This document shows, one piece after another, positions 56,547-62,630 of a stretch of DNA of 64,000 bases. The stretch is from a virus: positions 1 through 64,000 of the IMG/VR virus record IMGVR_UViG_3300024346_000014. The stretch is one strand, 5' to 3'. The notes beneath the pieces were generated by a model, which saw only the letters and a program-made list of their open reading frames with translations, made no database searches and was not told where the DNA came from. A program made the translations under genes and the position numbers. How positions within the stretch are numbered: position 1 is the stretch's first letter; each line of letters begins with the position of its first letter.

Positions 56547-56771
56547 TTACCTTTGTCTCCTACTGATTTGACTTGCGTATGCCCAGTGTCCATTGTCTAA
56601 TGTAACTACTACATTTCTATCATATACTTGTGACCACTCTATTTCATTAACTGGGTCTCCATACTTTCCACCCTTTGTTAAATCAATACCTTCAACGATT
56701 GCTTGTTGAGGTGCATCGCTTCCCCAACTTCCTTTCCAAATTACCTTGTCTCCAATTTTTAATTTACTCAT
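56547..56771 (-). CDS. Small SH3-like early protein
   Basis: 74 aa. LKIGDKVIWKGSWGSDAPQQ, then NVVVTLDNGHWAYASQISRR: the G-D-x-V-x-W-[KR]-G-x-[WF]-G and L-D-N-G-H-W-A-Y blocks belong to a conserved small phage family with beta-barrel character. Unknown role. Confidence 0.65.
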   Translation of the reverse strand: MSKLKIGDKVIWKGSWGSDAPQQAIVEGIDLTKGGKYGDPVNEIEWSQVYDRNVVVTLDNGHWAYASQISRRQR

Positions 56772-56838
56772 AATTATTTTGTTTTTGTTATAGTATAAAT
56801 ATAATAATAATTCTTCACAAATAAAAACTTTTGTGCAA
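56772..56838 (-). promoter_or_regulatory. Early promoter cassette, TATATTTATA type
   Basis: Palindrome 56813-56838 (TTGCACAAAAG...TTTGTGAAG), then TTATATTTATACTATAAC replacing the TTAGTATATTAGC box, then AAAAACAAAATAATTATG. Confidence 0.62.
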
Positions 56839-56884
56839 TTAGTTTACCTCCATGTTCTGTGGATTCAGGATTCAAGTAAACCCT

Positions 56885-56909
56885 AAAAAACCCGGTATAA
56901 AACCGGGTT
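56885..56909 (-). terminator. Leftward terminator
   Basis: Stem AACCCGGT/ACCGGGTT, AATA-type loop, then TTTTTT leftward. Follows the stop of 56919..57335 by 10 bp. Confidence 0.85.
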
Positions 56910-56918
56910 GATATTATT

Positions 56919-57335
56919 TTAATAACATATGTATGGTTCATTATAAAAAATCCATCTATCCCAATTTTCTACTTTATATCCCTTTTCATAATTGAACGTT
57001 TTATATATAATTTTTCCTTCAGTTACATCTTCTATTAAATCGCTTATGAATTTATCGTTTTTATTTGGGTGTTTATTATATCTTTTAATCACCTCTTTGA
57101 TATCTTCCTCTTCCATCCATGCAAAGTCTCTACAAAGACAGGTTAAGAACTTTACATCATCTTCTGGATATGACTCTTCTGAAAGTTGCCAATCTTCTAA
57201 GCTATACATAGTTATTGATTTGGTCAACTTATTACGTAACTTTTTTAAATCATCTATTAGCTTTTCTATGGAATCAACTTTACTCCATTTGCTCTCAACT
57301 AAATTTAGTATTTCTTTTCTTACTTCATTTGCCAT
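56919..57335 (-). CDS. Early protein, unknown
   Basis: 138 aa. VDSIEKLIDDLKKLRNKLTK, LTCLCRDFAWMEEEDIKEVI and GYKVENWDRWIFYNEPYICY. Helical first half, aromatic C-terminus. Start is preceded by AAAGAAAGG, one of few Shine-Dalgarno-like leaders here. Confidence 0.58.
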   Translation of the reverse strand: MANEVRKEILNLVESKWSKVDSIEKLIDDLKKLRNKLTKSITMYSLEDWQLSEESYPEDDVKFLTCLCRDFAWMEEEDIKEVIKRYNKHPNKNDKFISDLIEDVTEGKIIYKTFNYEKGYKVENWDRWIFYNEPYICY

Positions 57336-57418
57336 CCTTTCTTTTTTTAATTATTATTATTAATTTGTTATACTATAAATATAACTATTACTTTACACAA
57401 ATAAAAACTTTTGTGTAA
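57336..57418 (-). promoter_or_regulatory. Early promoter cassette with perfect palindrome
   Basis: Reference copy: TTACACAAA, eight bases, TTTGTGTAA at 57393-57418 is a perfect 9-bp inverted repeat. Downstream TTATATTTATAGTATAAC, then a longer AT-rich leader. Confidence 0.7.
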
Positions 57419-57471
57419 GTATTATACCTTTGTCTATATTGTACTGGCTGTGATTTACCAAACCTGTATGC

Positions 57472-57498
57472 AAAAAAAACCCGCAATAAATGCGGGTT
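57472..57498 (-). terminator. Leftward terminator after sigma gene unit
   Basis: Stem AACCCGCA/TGCGGGTT with an ATAAA-type loop and leftward TTTTTTTT. Lies 75 bp past the sigma stop. Confidence 0.85.
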
Positions 57499-57555
57499 AA
57501 AAATACCTACGTCCTCGATTCACTACTTTCAAGTGGAGCCCGGTTCACGGCGGTC

Positions 57556-57565
57556 ACTACGGAGT
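57556..57565 (+). repeat. ACTACGGAGT copy after sigma stop
   Basis: Eight bases downstream of the stop of the second sigma factor gene. Confidence 0.6.
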
Positions 57566-57572
57566 AACCTTT

Positions 57573-58292
57573 TTATACAGCTACTCTTAATTCAGAGAGT
57601 GTCTTATTAACTATTCTACTTACTCCAACTTTAGACATACCAAACTCATCTGAAAGTAACTGGCCTGTTAATGGATAGTCTCTACCTATTCCAAAGTAAG
57701 CTTTAACGATTTCCCTGTCTTTATCTCTATTGATTTTATTCAAGTACTTATTTACTAGATCGTTTATAAACTCATCTTGGTATTTTGTTTCTATACTAGG
57801 TTGACATTGATTAAACATATCTCCATATGTAGCATTACCTTCATCGCTTATCTTCTGGTCTAAGCTAAGTGTGTTTAAGTTAGCTACTTCTTTACCCGCT
57901 TTTTTAGCTTTAAAGATATCAAACTCATGGTTCATTGGTAATCTTACGATTCTCCCAACGGTTGCCACTGAGTCATTGATATACTTTTTAATCCAGAGTT
58001 GAGCGTAACTTGAAAATTTGGATTTTCCAGGCGTAAACCTTTTTAAAGCTTCCATGGTTCCAATGTTTCCTTCCTGAACCAGATCCATTACCGGAACTCC
58101 TTGTCCCATGTATTTGTTAGCTGCTTTAACTACCATCTTACTGCAACTATTAACCACACGATTAATTGCTTTAGAGTTGCCCGATTGAGCTAATGGGATT
58201 AATTCTAATTCCTCCTCTTTAGTTAAAGATTTACTTGTTGATTCTACTTCTCTAAAATATAGAGCTAATTCTCTTGATGCTTCAAATTTCAT
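57573..58292 (-). CDS. Second sigma-70 family sigma factor
   Basis: 239 aa. LALYFREVESTSKSLTKEEE (region 1.2), CSKMVVKAANKYMGQGVPVM, DLVQEGNIGTMEALKRF and FSSYAQLWIKKYINDSVATV (region 2), a shortened region 3, and region 4 with the helix-turn-helix TGQLLSDEFGMSKVGVSRIV. It differs from the 31075 factor in length and in recognition helix, so it should read a different promoter set. Expressed from an early cassette, it may switch on middle or late genes. Confidence 0.85.
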   Translation of the reverse strand: MKFEASRELALYFREVESTSKSLTKEEELELIPLAQSGNSKAINRVVNSCSKMVVKAANKYMGQGVPVMDLVQEGNIGTMEALKRFTPGKSKFSSYAQLWIKKYINDSVATVGRIVRLPMNHEFDIFKAKKAGKEVANLNTLSLDQKISDEGNATYGDMFNQCQPSIETKYQDEFINDLVNKYLNKINRDKDREIVKAYFGIGRDYPLTGQLLSDEFGMSKVGVSRIVNKTLSELRVAV

Positions 58293-58371
58293 AATGATTA
58301 TTTTTGTTTTGTTATTAATTGTTATACTGTAAATATAATAAAAGTTTACACAAATAAAAATTCCTGTGTAA
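58293..58371 (-). promoter_or_regulatory. Early promoter cassette of sigma gene
   Basis: Palindrome 58346-58371 (TTTACACAGG...TTTGTGTAAA), box ATTATATTTACAGTATAAC, leader AATTAATAACAAAACAAAAA before ATG. Confidence 0.65.
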
Positions 58372-58394
58372 AAAGTTTACCTCTAAGTTAATTT

Positions 58395-58622
58395 TTAGTC
58401 TACTACGCCACTACGGAGTGATTCTAATCTAGTGATTCTTCTTCTAAGTTTCGCTCTTAGTTTTCTCTTCTCTAATTTTCTAAAATATGGACCGTGGTTA
58501 TAAGGCGTATACCCCTGTGGTCCAGCCCATGCTGATTCTATTCGAGTTCGGTCTGTTTCTAGGAAAAGGATACGGGACTCGATACCCCGTATCTCTTCTT
58601 TAACCTTTTCTACTTGTGTCAT
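58395..58622 (-). CDS. Small basic early protein
   Basis: 75 aa. Helical and basic (LEKRKLRAKLRRRITRLESL); C-terminal LESLRSGVVD includes LRS encoded by the repeat. One base after the 82-aa gene. Possibly nucleic-acid-binding by charge only. Confidence 0.55.
   Translation of the reverse strand: MTQVEKVKEEIRGIESRILFLETDRTRIESAWAGPQGYTPYNHGPYFRKLEKRKLRAKLRRRITRLESLRSGVVD
58410..58419 (+). repeat. ACTACGGAGT copy in coding sequence
   Basis: Reads L-R-S six codons before the stop of the 75-aa gene; an overlapping partial word (TACTACGCC) lies just beside it. Confidence 0.6.
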
Positions 58623-58623
58623 C

Positions 58624-58872
58624 TTAGCCTTCCCAAACTTCTGATGAATGTGAAACAGATCTCCATGATTGATTCTGAATACAAAAGAACGGTGTTACTC
58701 CAGTAGGCCTACGACCTGTTCCACTGGGACGTTTATCAAAAGGAATTTCCTCTAGATTAGTTGTTCCATATGCTTCGCGTAATTCGCCGCCTACTTTCTT
58801 GAAATAGAATTTAACAATCCCTGTTGTTAATAGTTCTCTTAAACCTGTGTGTGTTACTGATGATTTTGCCAT
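58624..58872 (-). CDS. DUF2693-like small protein
   Basis: 82 aa. GLRELLTTGIVKFYFKKVGG-ELREAYGTTNLEEIP, then GVTPFFCIQNQSWRSV. The V-x-F-x-F-x-K-x-x-G-x-x-R-x-A-x-G-T pattern is that of DUF2693, common in Bacteroidota and their phages, which supports the host inference. Function unknown. Confidence 0.65.
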   Translation of the reverse strand: MAKSSVTHTGLRELLTTGIVKFYFKKVGGELREAYGTTNLEEIPFDKRPSGTGRRPTGVTPFFCIQNQSWRSVSHSSEVWEG

Positions 58873-58938
58873 AATTATTTTGTTTTTGTTATAGTATAAA
58901 TATAATCATTTATTACATAAAATAAAAATCCTGTGTAA
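58873..58938 (-). promoter_or_regulatory. Early promoter cassette, TATATTTATA type
   Basis: Palindrome 58913-58938 (TTACACAGG...TTATGTAA), ATTATATTTATACTATAAC, AAAAACAAAATAATTATG. Confidence 0.62.
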
Positions 58939-58960
58939 AAAGTTTACCTCTGTGAATATA

Positions 58961-59128
58961 TTAAATTACTTTAATTAAATCTTTAAGTTTACTTCTTATT
59001 TCCTGATTCATTTTTATATTACCACTTTGTGTAAGCACTACCGATGGACCTTGTAATGATAATATATAATCAGCATAAGTAAAGCCTTCTTTTTTTAAGA
59101 TATCTTCTACTATTTTTATTGTATTCAT
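58961..59128 (-). CDS. 55-aa early protein
   Basis: MNTIKIVEDILKKEGFTYAD, YILSLQGPSVVLTQSGNIKM; short alpha/beta. ATG directly behind a cassette, stop just before the next palindrome, so boundaries are well supported. Unknown. Confidence 0.6.
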   Translation of the reverse strand: MNTIKIVEDILKKEGFTYADYILSLQGPSVVLTQSGNIKMNQEIRSKLKDLIKVI

Positions 59129-59196
59129 AAGTATTTTGTTTTTAAGTTATAAGTAAATATAAGAATAATTATACACAATAAAAAACTATTGTGTAA
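59129..59196 (-). promoter_or_regulatory. Early promoter cassette, TATATTTACTTATAAC type
   Basis: Palindrome 59171-59196 (TTACACAATAG...TTGTGTAT), then TCTTATATTTACTTATAAC and AAAACAAAATACTTATG. Confidence 0.62.
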
Positions 59197-59254
59197 GTAT
59201 TATACCTTCAAGAAAAAGGATACAGGATCATTGGTGTAAACCTGTTACTAAACC

Positions 59255-59288
59255 CTAAAAAAGGCGAACCTAATAGATTCACCTTTTA
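59255..59288 (-). terminator. Leftward terminator
   Basis: Stem AAAAGGTGAA/TTCGCCTTTT with one G-T pair, then TTTT leftward. 18 bp past the HTH gene's stop. Confidence 0.75.
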
Positions 59289-59305
59289 GTAGTTTAGTTT
59301 AGTTA

Positions 59306-59566
59306 TTAAGAATTAACTAGAGTTTCGTTTCTTTTTGCAGAGAAATCTTTAATTACTTGAAAGTTTTTCTTTCTTCCTCTTGTAAGGTCATATGCTGCGT
59401 TAAGAACTCTTCCGTTTTCAGTCTTGCCTTCGATAACATTCTTTACCGTTGTTGGACTAAATTCTGTTTTTCTTGCTACTTTTGACATATCACCATGTCT
59501 AAGTCTTTGATTAACCACTACTAATTTTTGAACAGTAGATAGTTTTTTGTAGGTTGTGTTACTCAT
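59306..59566 (-). CDS. Small helix-turn-helix DNA-binding protein
   Basis: 86 aa. LSTVQKLVVVNQRLRHGDMS, KVARKTEFSPTTVKNVIEGK: a HTH of the Xre/homeodomain type (A-x-x-T-x-x-[ST]-x-x-T-V-x-x-V), basic C-terminal tail (RGRKKNFQVIKDFSAKRNET). A candidate for the factor that binds the repeated palindromes; only proximity and fold support that. Confidence 0.6.
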   Translation of the reverse strand: MSNTTYKKLSTVQKLVVVNQRLRHGDMSKVARKTEFSPTTVKNVIEGKTENGRVLNAAYDLTRGRKKNFQVIKDFSAKRNETLVNS

Positions 59567-59596
59567 ATAAATATTATTTTTTTGTATAATCTTATA

Positions 59597-59917
59597 CTAG
59601 GATTGAGTTACGGGTTTTACTTTGATGTTAAATTTTTCAATTAACTGATTTCTTACAGATAATATAACTTGACATTTTTCGTATTCTTCCTTTTCTTTGT
59701 ATTCTTCCTCCATAACATGAAGGTCTTCTAAAACCGCTAAATGACAATGCTTTAACATTATCGGCGCTTCACTGTAATACTCTAAATCTTTGGTTAATTG
59801 ATGAGAGTATACATCAAGTAATGCATACTCCATTATTTCTTTATCTTCTTCTGCTATTACTAATTCCTCTTTCATACTATCGAGAAACCATTTATCTTCT
59901 TTATCTAAAAATGACAT
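59597..59917 (-). CDS. Helical early protein with UVR-like segment
   Basis: 106 aa. Contains KEEYEKCQVILSVRNQLIEK, close to a segment of 51729..52007. The remainder is acidic helix. TTTAGTATAAG-like box upstream is poor. Unknown. Confidence 0.56.
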   Translation of the reverse strand: MSFLDKEDKWFLDSMKEELVIAEEDKEIMEYALLDVYSHQLTKDLEYYSEAPIMLKHCHLAVLEDLHVMEEEYKEKEEYEKCQVILSVRNQLIEKFNIKVKPVTQS

Positions 59918-59935
59918 TAAAACATTGGGTAATTT

Positions 59936-60118
59936 TTATTGCTTAATGATTGACCATTCAGCATTATTTTTTAGAACAGCTTTAAACCTATTACCTTTAC
60001 CTTCTAAAGTATACATGATACCGGGTTCTGCATGTTTAATATTTAGTTCGCAATCTATTTTATATTTTTTAAAAATAGCCTTGCTTATATTAAAATAGTC
60101 TTGTTCTATATTTCTCAT
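59936..60118 (-). CDS. Small early protein, unknown
   Basis: 60 aa. MRNIEQDYFNISKAIFKKYK, GIMYTLEGKGNRFKAVLKNN. Overlaps the membrane protein stop by 4 bp. Unknown. Confidence 0.56.
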   Translation of the reverse strand: MRNIEQDYFNISKAIFKKYKIDCELNIKHAEPGIMYTLEGKGNRFKAVLKNNAEWSIIKQ

Positions 60119-60330
60119 TTACTATTGTTATTTTTAAAAGTGATACCATTATGTAAACAGTAAAGAACTACTACTCCATTTAAAGTTCCTATAAAAAACT
60201 TCCATATACCTGAATCTATTGCTGTTGCAAAACACCACATTAGGTATGATATCGCTAATATTCCTATAGTTAAAAACAATAGAAATGCATAATATATTAT
60301 ACTGCGTAATATGTTTTTGGTTTTTTCCAT
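60115..60330 (-). CDS. Small two-pass membrane protein
   Basis: 71 aa. Two hydrophobic segments (IIYYAFLLFLTIGILAISYL and FFIGTLNGVVVLYCL) with a short charged N-terminus. Behind an early cassette. Topology suggests an inner-membrane early effector. Confidence 0.6.
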   Translation of the reverse strand: MEKTKNILRSIIYYAFLLFLTIGILAISYLMWCFATAIDSGIWKFFIGTLNGVVVLYCLHNGITFKNNNSK

Positions 60331-60396
60331 AATTATTTGTTTTTGTTATAGTATAAATATAATAATAACTATACACAAAAGGAAATATTTGTGCAA
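60331..60396 (-). promoter_or_regulatory. Early promoter cassette, TATATTTATA type
   Basis: Palindrome 60371-60396 (TTGCACAAATAT...TTTTGTGTAT), ATTATATTTATACTATAAC, AAAAACAAATAATTATG. Confidence 0.62.
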
Positions 60397-60491
60397 CTAT
60401 TATACCTTCACAACTTTACTACAGATACTGCAACCTAAAGGTACGTTTACTACTGTACCTCCACATGTTAGCACCGATCTAACTTCATAAG

Positions 60492-60505
60492 GGTATTGCA
60501 CCTGC
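60492..60505 (+). repeat. GGTATTGCACCTGC, copy 1
   Basis: 14-bp word in the 160-bp non-coding stretch upstream (in leftward sense) of the cassette at 60331; the second copy is at 62617. Confidence 0.5.
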
Positions 60506-60520
60506 CAGACCGGTCCTCAT

Positions 60521-60543
60521 AAAAAAACCCGCCGAAGCGGGTT
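60521..60543 (-). terminator. Leftward terminator
   Basis: Stem AACCCGC/GCGGGTT with CGAA tetraloop and leftward TTTTTTT; ends the 79-aa gene unit. Confidence 0.88.
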
Positions 60544-60564
60544 CATAACAAAAAAACAACACTA

Positions 60565-60804
60565 CTATGTAGTAGCCCTATTGAAAATATTAATCAATTT
60601 ATCTTTATCTCCAGGTCTCCATACAGGTTCTCCTATCTCCATCTCGATTCCTTCTTCCTCCATCATAGCTTCCTTCATTCTGGATTGCCATTGTTTTACA
60701 TCGCCTCCTGGCATAAACTGGTCGCAGTAAGCATAGTCTGCTAGTAAACCAAACTCTTTATTAGTTAAGTTTAATGCTTGGGTTAATTCTTGTTTTGTCT
60801 TCAT
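60565..60804 (-). CDS. Small early protein, unknown
   Basis: 79 aa from ATG 60804 (MKTKQELTQALNLTNKEFGL), which directly follows the cassette leader; a frame extending to 60852 would run through the promoter and is rejected. Acidic C-terminal half. Unknown. Confidence 0.6.
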   Translation of the reverse strand: MKTKQELTQALNLTNKEFGLLADYAYCDQFMPGGDVKQWQSRMKEAMMEEEGIEMEIGEPVWRPGDKDKLINIFNRATT

Positions 60805-60872
60805 ATTTTTATTATTAATTGTTATACTATAAATATAATAATAATTCTTCACAAATAAAAACTTCTGTGCAA
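60805..60872 (-). promoter_or_regulatory. Early promoter cassette, TATATTTATA type
   Basis: Palindrome 60847-60872 (TTGCACAGAAG...TTTGTGAAG), ATTATATTTATAGTATAAC, then AATTAATAATAAAAATATG. Confidence 0.62.
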
Positions 60873-61124
60873 TTAGCTTACCTCTATGAATACGTGCTTT
60901 GGTGGATTCTTTACAAAGTTATAGTTTGTAAACCATGCTTGGTATTCTGCTTCAAACTGGGTCTTACATGGTTGACAAAGATGTCTAACTCCTAAGTTAC
61001 CTTGCTTGTATTCTATTATACCTCCAGGTTGAAAGTATTGGGATAAGCTAGCAATGTCTTTTCTTTCGTGAATACTTCCACATTTGTCACATTGGTATTC
61101 TGTTGTTTTTCCTGATAGTCTCAT
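60873..61124 (-). CDS. Zinc-finger protein
   Basis: 83 aa. Cys12-x2-Cys15 (YQCDKCGSIHERK) and a second pair Cys53-x2-Cys56 (HLCQPCKTQF). The C-terminus has aromatic residues (YQAWFTNYNFV). Nucleic-acid or protein-binding; family not recognised. Its ATG overlaps the end of the 43-aa gene. Confidence 0.6.
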   Translation of the reverse strand: MRLSGKTTEYQCDKCGSIHERKDIASLSQYFQPGGIIEYKQGNLGVRHLCQPCKTQFEAEYQAWFTNYNFVKNPPKHVFIEVS

Positions 61125-61218
61125 ATTGCTTAGATTTAATTAAGTTAATTTGTTCTCTAATATATTGTGCCCAATCATTAAAACTTTGAGCCGGTTCTTT
61201 TGGATATACTGTCTTCAT
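61087..61218 (-). CDS. 43-aa early peptide (probable)
   Basis: MKTVYPKEPAQSFNDWAQYI then REQINLIKSKQYETIRKNNR. Starts 5 bp after the stop of the 95-aa gene and ends 38 bp inside the zinc-finger gene. Supported by spacing only. Confidence 0.42.
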   Translation of the reverse strand: MKTVYPKEPAQSFNDWAQYIREQINLIKSKQYETIRKNNRIPM

Positions 61219-61221
61219 GTT

Positions 61222-61231
61222 ACTACGGAGT
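61222..61231 (+). repeat. ACTACGGAGT copy supplying a stop codon
   Basis: Provides the Thr-Pro-stop end of the 95-aa gene. Confidence 0.65.
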
Positions 61232-61510
61232 GATTATTAATGAAACTCTTTTTACTTCTTCTTCAGAGAAGGTTAATACTAAATCACCTCGATACTCATG
61301 TAACTTAGGTAACTTATGACTATACTTACCTTCAACACCAAACCTGTTTCTCAAGTAGAGAGATATGTCTAACATATCATCGCAGTTTAAACCATCCCTG
61401 AAAACCAAACGTTTCCAACCTGGGAGATGCCTCTCCTCCATTGAAGATACCTGAACGCCAGGACAATGTTGTTTAAAATCTTTTTTTAATGCTGTTAGTT
61501 CCTTGCTCAT
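61223..61510 (-). CDS. Small early protein, unknown
   Basis: 95 aa. SKELTALKKDFKQHCPGVQV, CDDMLDISLYLRNRFGVEGK and YRGDLVLTFSEEEVKRVSLI. Ends IITP in the repeat. A leftward TATAGTATAATA word sits ~20 bp before its start (61529-61544). Confidence 0.58.
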   Translation of the reverse strand: MSKELTALKKDFKQHCPGVQVSSMEERHLPGWKRLVFRDGLNCDDMLDISLYLRNRFGVEGKYSHKLPKLHEYRGDLVLTFSEEEVKRVSLIITP

Positions 61511-61528
61511 GTTATTATGTATATTATA

Positions 61529-61544
61529 CTATAAATATTAAAGA
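61529..61544 (-). promoter_or_regulatory. Promoter-like TATAGTATAATA, leftward
   Basis: Minus strand ATATTTATAGTATAATATAC, 19 bp before ATG 61510; lies within the end of the upstream 72-aa gene. Confidence 0.45.
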
Positions 61545-61756
61545 TTATTATCTAGATCCAAATCTAATGATTCTTCAACTAGCATTACGGTAATTTTACA
61601 AAATGCTTTATCATCGAGTTGAGCTTTTTCATACCTCCGTGCTAAGATGGTTAAGCCTAAGTAATCCATTACTTCATTGTTATGTTGCTCAACTATTTTA
61701 GCATACGTTTCGTCTGCATTACCTTCACTTGCGAATTTAAATATTTCTTGAATCAT
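61538..61756 (-). CDS. Small early protein, unknown
   Basis: 72 aa, helical acidic: QEIFKFASEGNADETYAKIV, ITVMLVEESLDLDLDNNL. First base shared with the stop of the membrane protein gene. Confidence 0.57.
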   Translation of the reverse strand: MIQEIFKFASEGNADETYAKIVEQHNNEVMDYLGLTILARRYEKAQLDDKAFCKITVMLVEESLDLDLDNNL

Positions 61757-61941
61757 TACTTAGAGATTTTAGTTACTGACTTATCTAATACCATCATTGT
61801 CGCCACCGTCACCGCAGACACTGCGAGAAGAAGAGTTAATCCACTTAATAGGAAACTTAATACTGCGAAAGAAAGTCTCGCTGCGATCACCATTACTATT
61901 ACTAGAAATAGAAACTTAAAGAAAAATTTAATTGTTGTCAT
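61756..61941 (-). CDS. Small hydrophobic membrane protein
   Basis: 61 aa, almost wholly hydrophobic: FFFKFLFLVIVMVIAARLSF and LSGLTLLLAVSAVTVATMMV. Two transmembrane helices, Lys at both ends. Directly behind an early cassette. Confidence 0.6.
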   Translation of the reverse strand: MTTIKFFFKFLFLVIVMVIAARLSFAVLSFLLSGLTLLLAVSAVTVATMMVLDKSVTKISK

Positions 61942-62010
61942 AATTGTTTTGTTTTAATTGTTATAAGTAAATATAACTATTACTTTACACAAATAAAAAC
62001 TTTTGTGTAA
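61942..62010 (-). promoter_or_regulatory. Early promoter cassette with perfect palindrome
   Basis: Palindrome 61985-62010, TTACACAAA, eight bases, TTTGTGTAA (perfect). Then TTATATTTACTTATAACAAT and AAAACAAAACAATTATG. Confidence 0.68.
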
Positions 62011-62056
62011 TTATTTTACCTCTATGTTATGTGGATTCAGGATCCATGTAGACCCT

Positions 62057-62081
62057 AAAAAACCCGGTAGGAAACCGGGTT
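62057..62081 (-). terminator. Leftward terminator
   Basis: Stem AACCCGGT/ACCGGGTT-type with an AGGAA loop and leftward TTTTTT; nearly the same element and flank as at 56885. Confidence 0.83.
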
Positions 62082-62106
62082 AATCTATCTTTTCTTTTTT
62101 TAATTA

Positions 62107-62439
62107 TTATTCCCCTATTACATAATTGTCCCAGGCTGTGTATAAATATAATTCATCGCGGTACATAGCACATCCGTCAACCATATAACTATCATACCCT
62201 ATTTCTTCACCTGTTATTTTTCCTATGTAACTATCTAATTGAGCATTAGGTCTTTCTTCTAGTATTTTATTCCACTCTTTTTTCCAACTGCTAGCCTTTT
62301 TGTGATTTTCTAGATTAAAGAACTCTAATGTTTCTTCGAGGAAATCAACCTTGTCTTTACTAAATGTTTTGATTTCAGTGTGACCGTCGTATTCGCGACA
62401 AAACAATTCTACCGTGGTTTCTACTACTTCGTCTTTCAT
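62107..62439 (-). CDS. Early protein, unknown
   Basis: 110 aa. VETTVELFCREYDGHTEIKT, SYIGKITGEEIGYDSYMVDG, MYRDELYLYTAWDNYVIGE. Start preceded by AAAAAGGAAAGG, as in 56919..57335, so these two share a Shine-Dalgarno-like leader. Unknown. Confidence 0.58.
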   Translation of the reverse strand: MKDEVVETTVELFCREYDGHTEIKTFSKDKVDFLEETLEFFNLENHKKASSWKKEWNKILEERPNAQLDSYIGKITGEEIGYDSYMVDGCAMYRDELYLYTAWDNYVIGE

Positions 62440-62521
62440 CCTTTCCTTTTTAATTATTATTATTAATTTGTTATACAGTAAATATAACTATAATATTACA
62501 TATAATAATTGTTTTGTGTAA
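62440..62521 (-). promoter_or_regulatory. Early promoter cassette with degenerate palindrome
   Basis: Palindrome 62496-62521 (TTACACAAAAC...TATGTAAT), TTATATTTACTGTATAACAA, AT-rich leader. Confidence 0.6.
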
Positions 62522-62616
62522 TAAAGTTAACCTTCTTAAATAGGGATCGGGCTACTAACGCAGAGGTAGTGTAGTAAAGATACCTTCGTATCTAGAGCAC
62601 GTAGTAAAGTCACAGA

Positions 62617-62630
62617 GGTATTGCACCTGC
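62617..62630 (+). repeat. GGTATTGCACCTGC, copy 2
   Basis: Adjacent to the stop of the 89-aa gene (62630); flanks differ from copy 1. Confidence 0.5.

Noticed and set aside
57393-57418. TTACACAAA palindromes as DnaA boxes or an origin
   Set aside because: The arms lack the TT-A/T-T-N-CACA spacing, and the copies are single and placed before start codons rather than clustered.
60805-60852. Extended N-terminus of the 79-aa early gene
   Set aside because: It would translate the promoter cassette itself (YYYIYSITINN from the TATATTTATAGTATAAC region).
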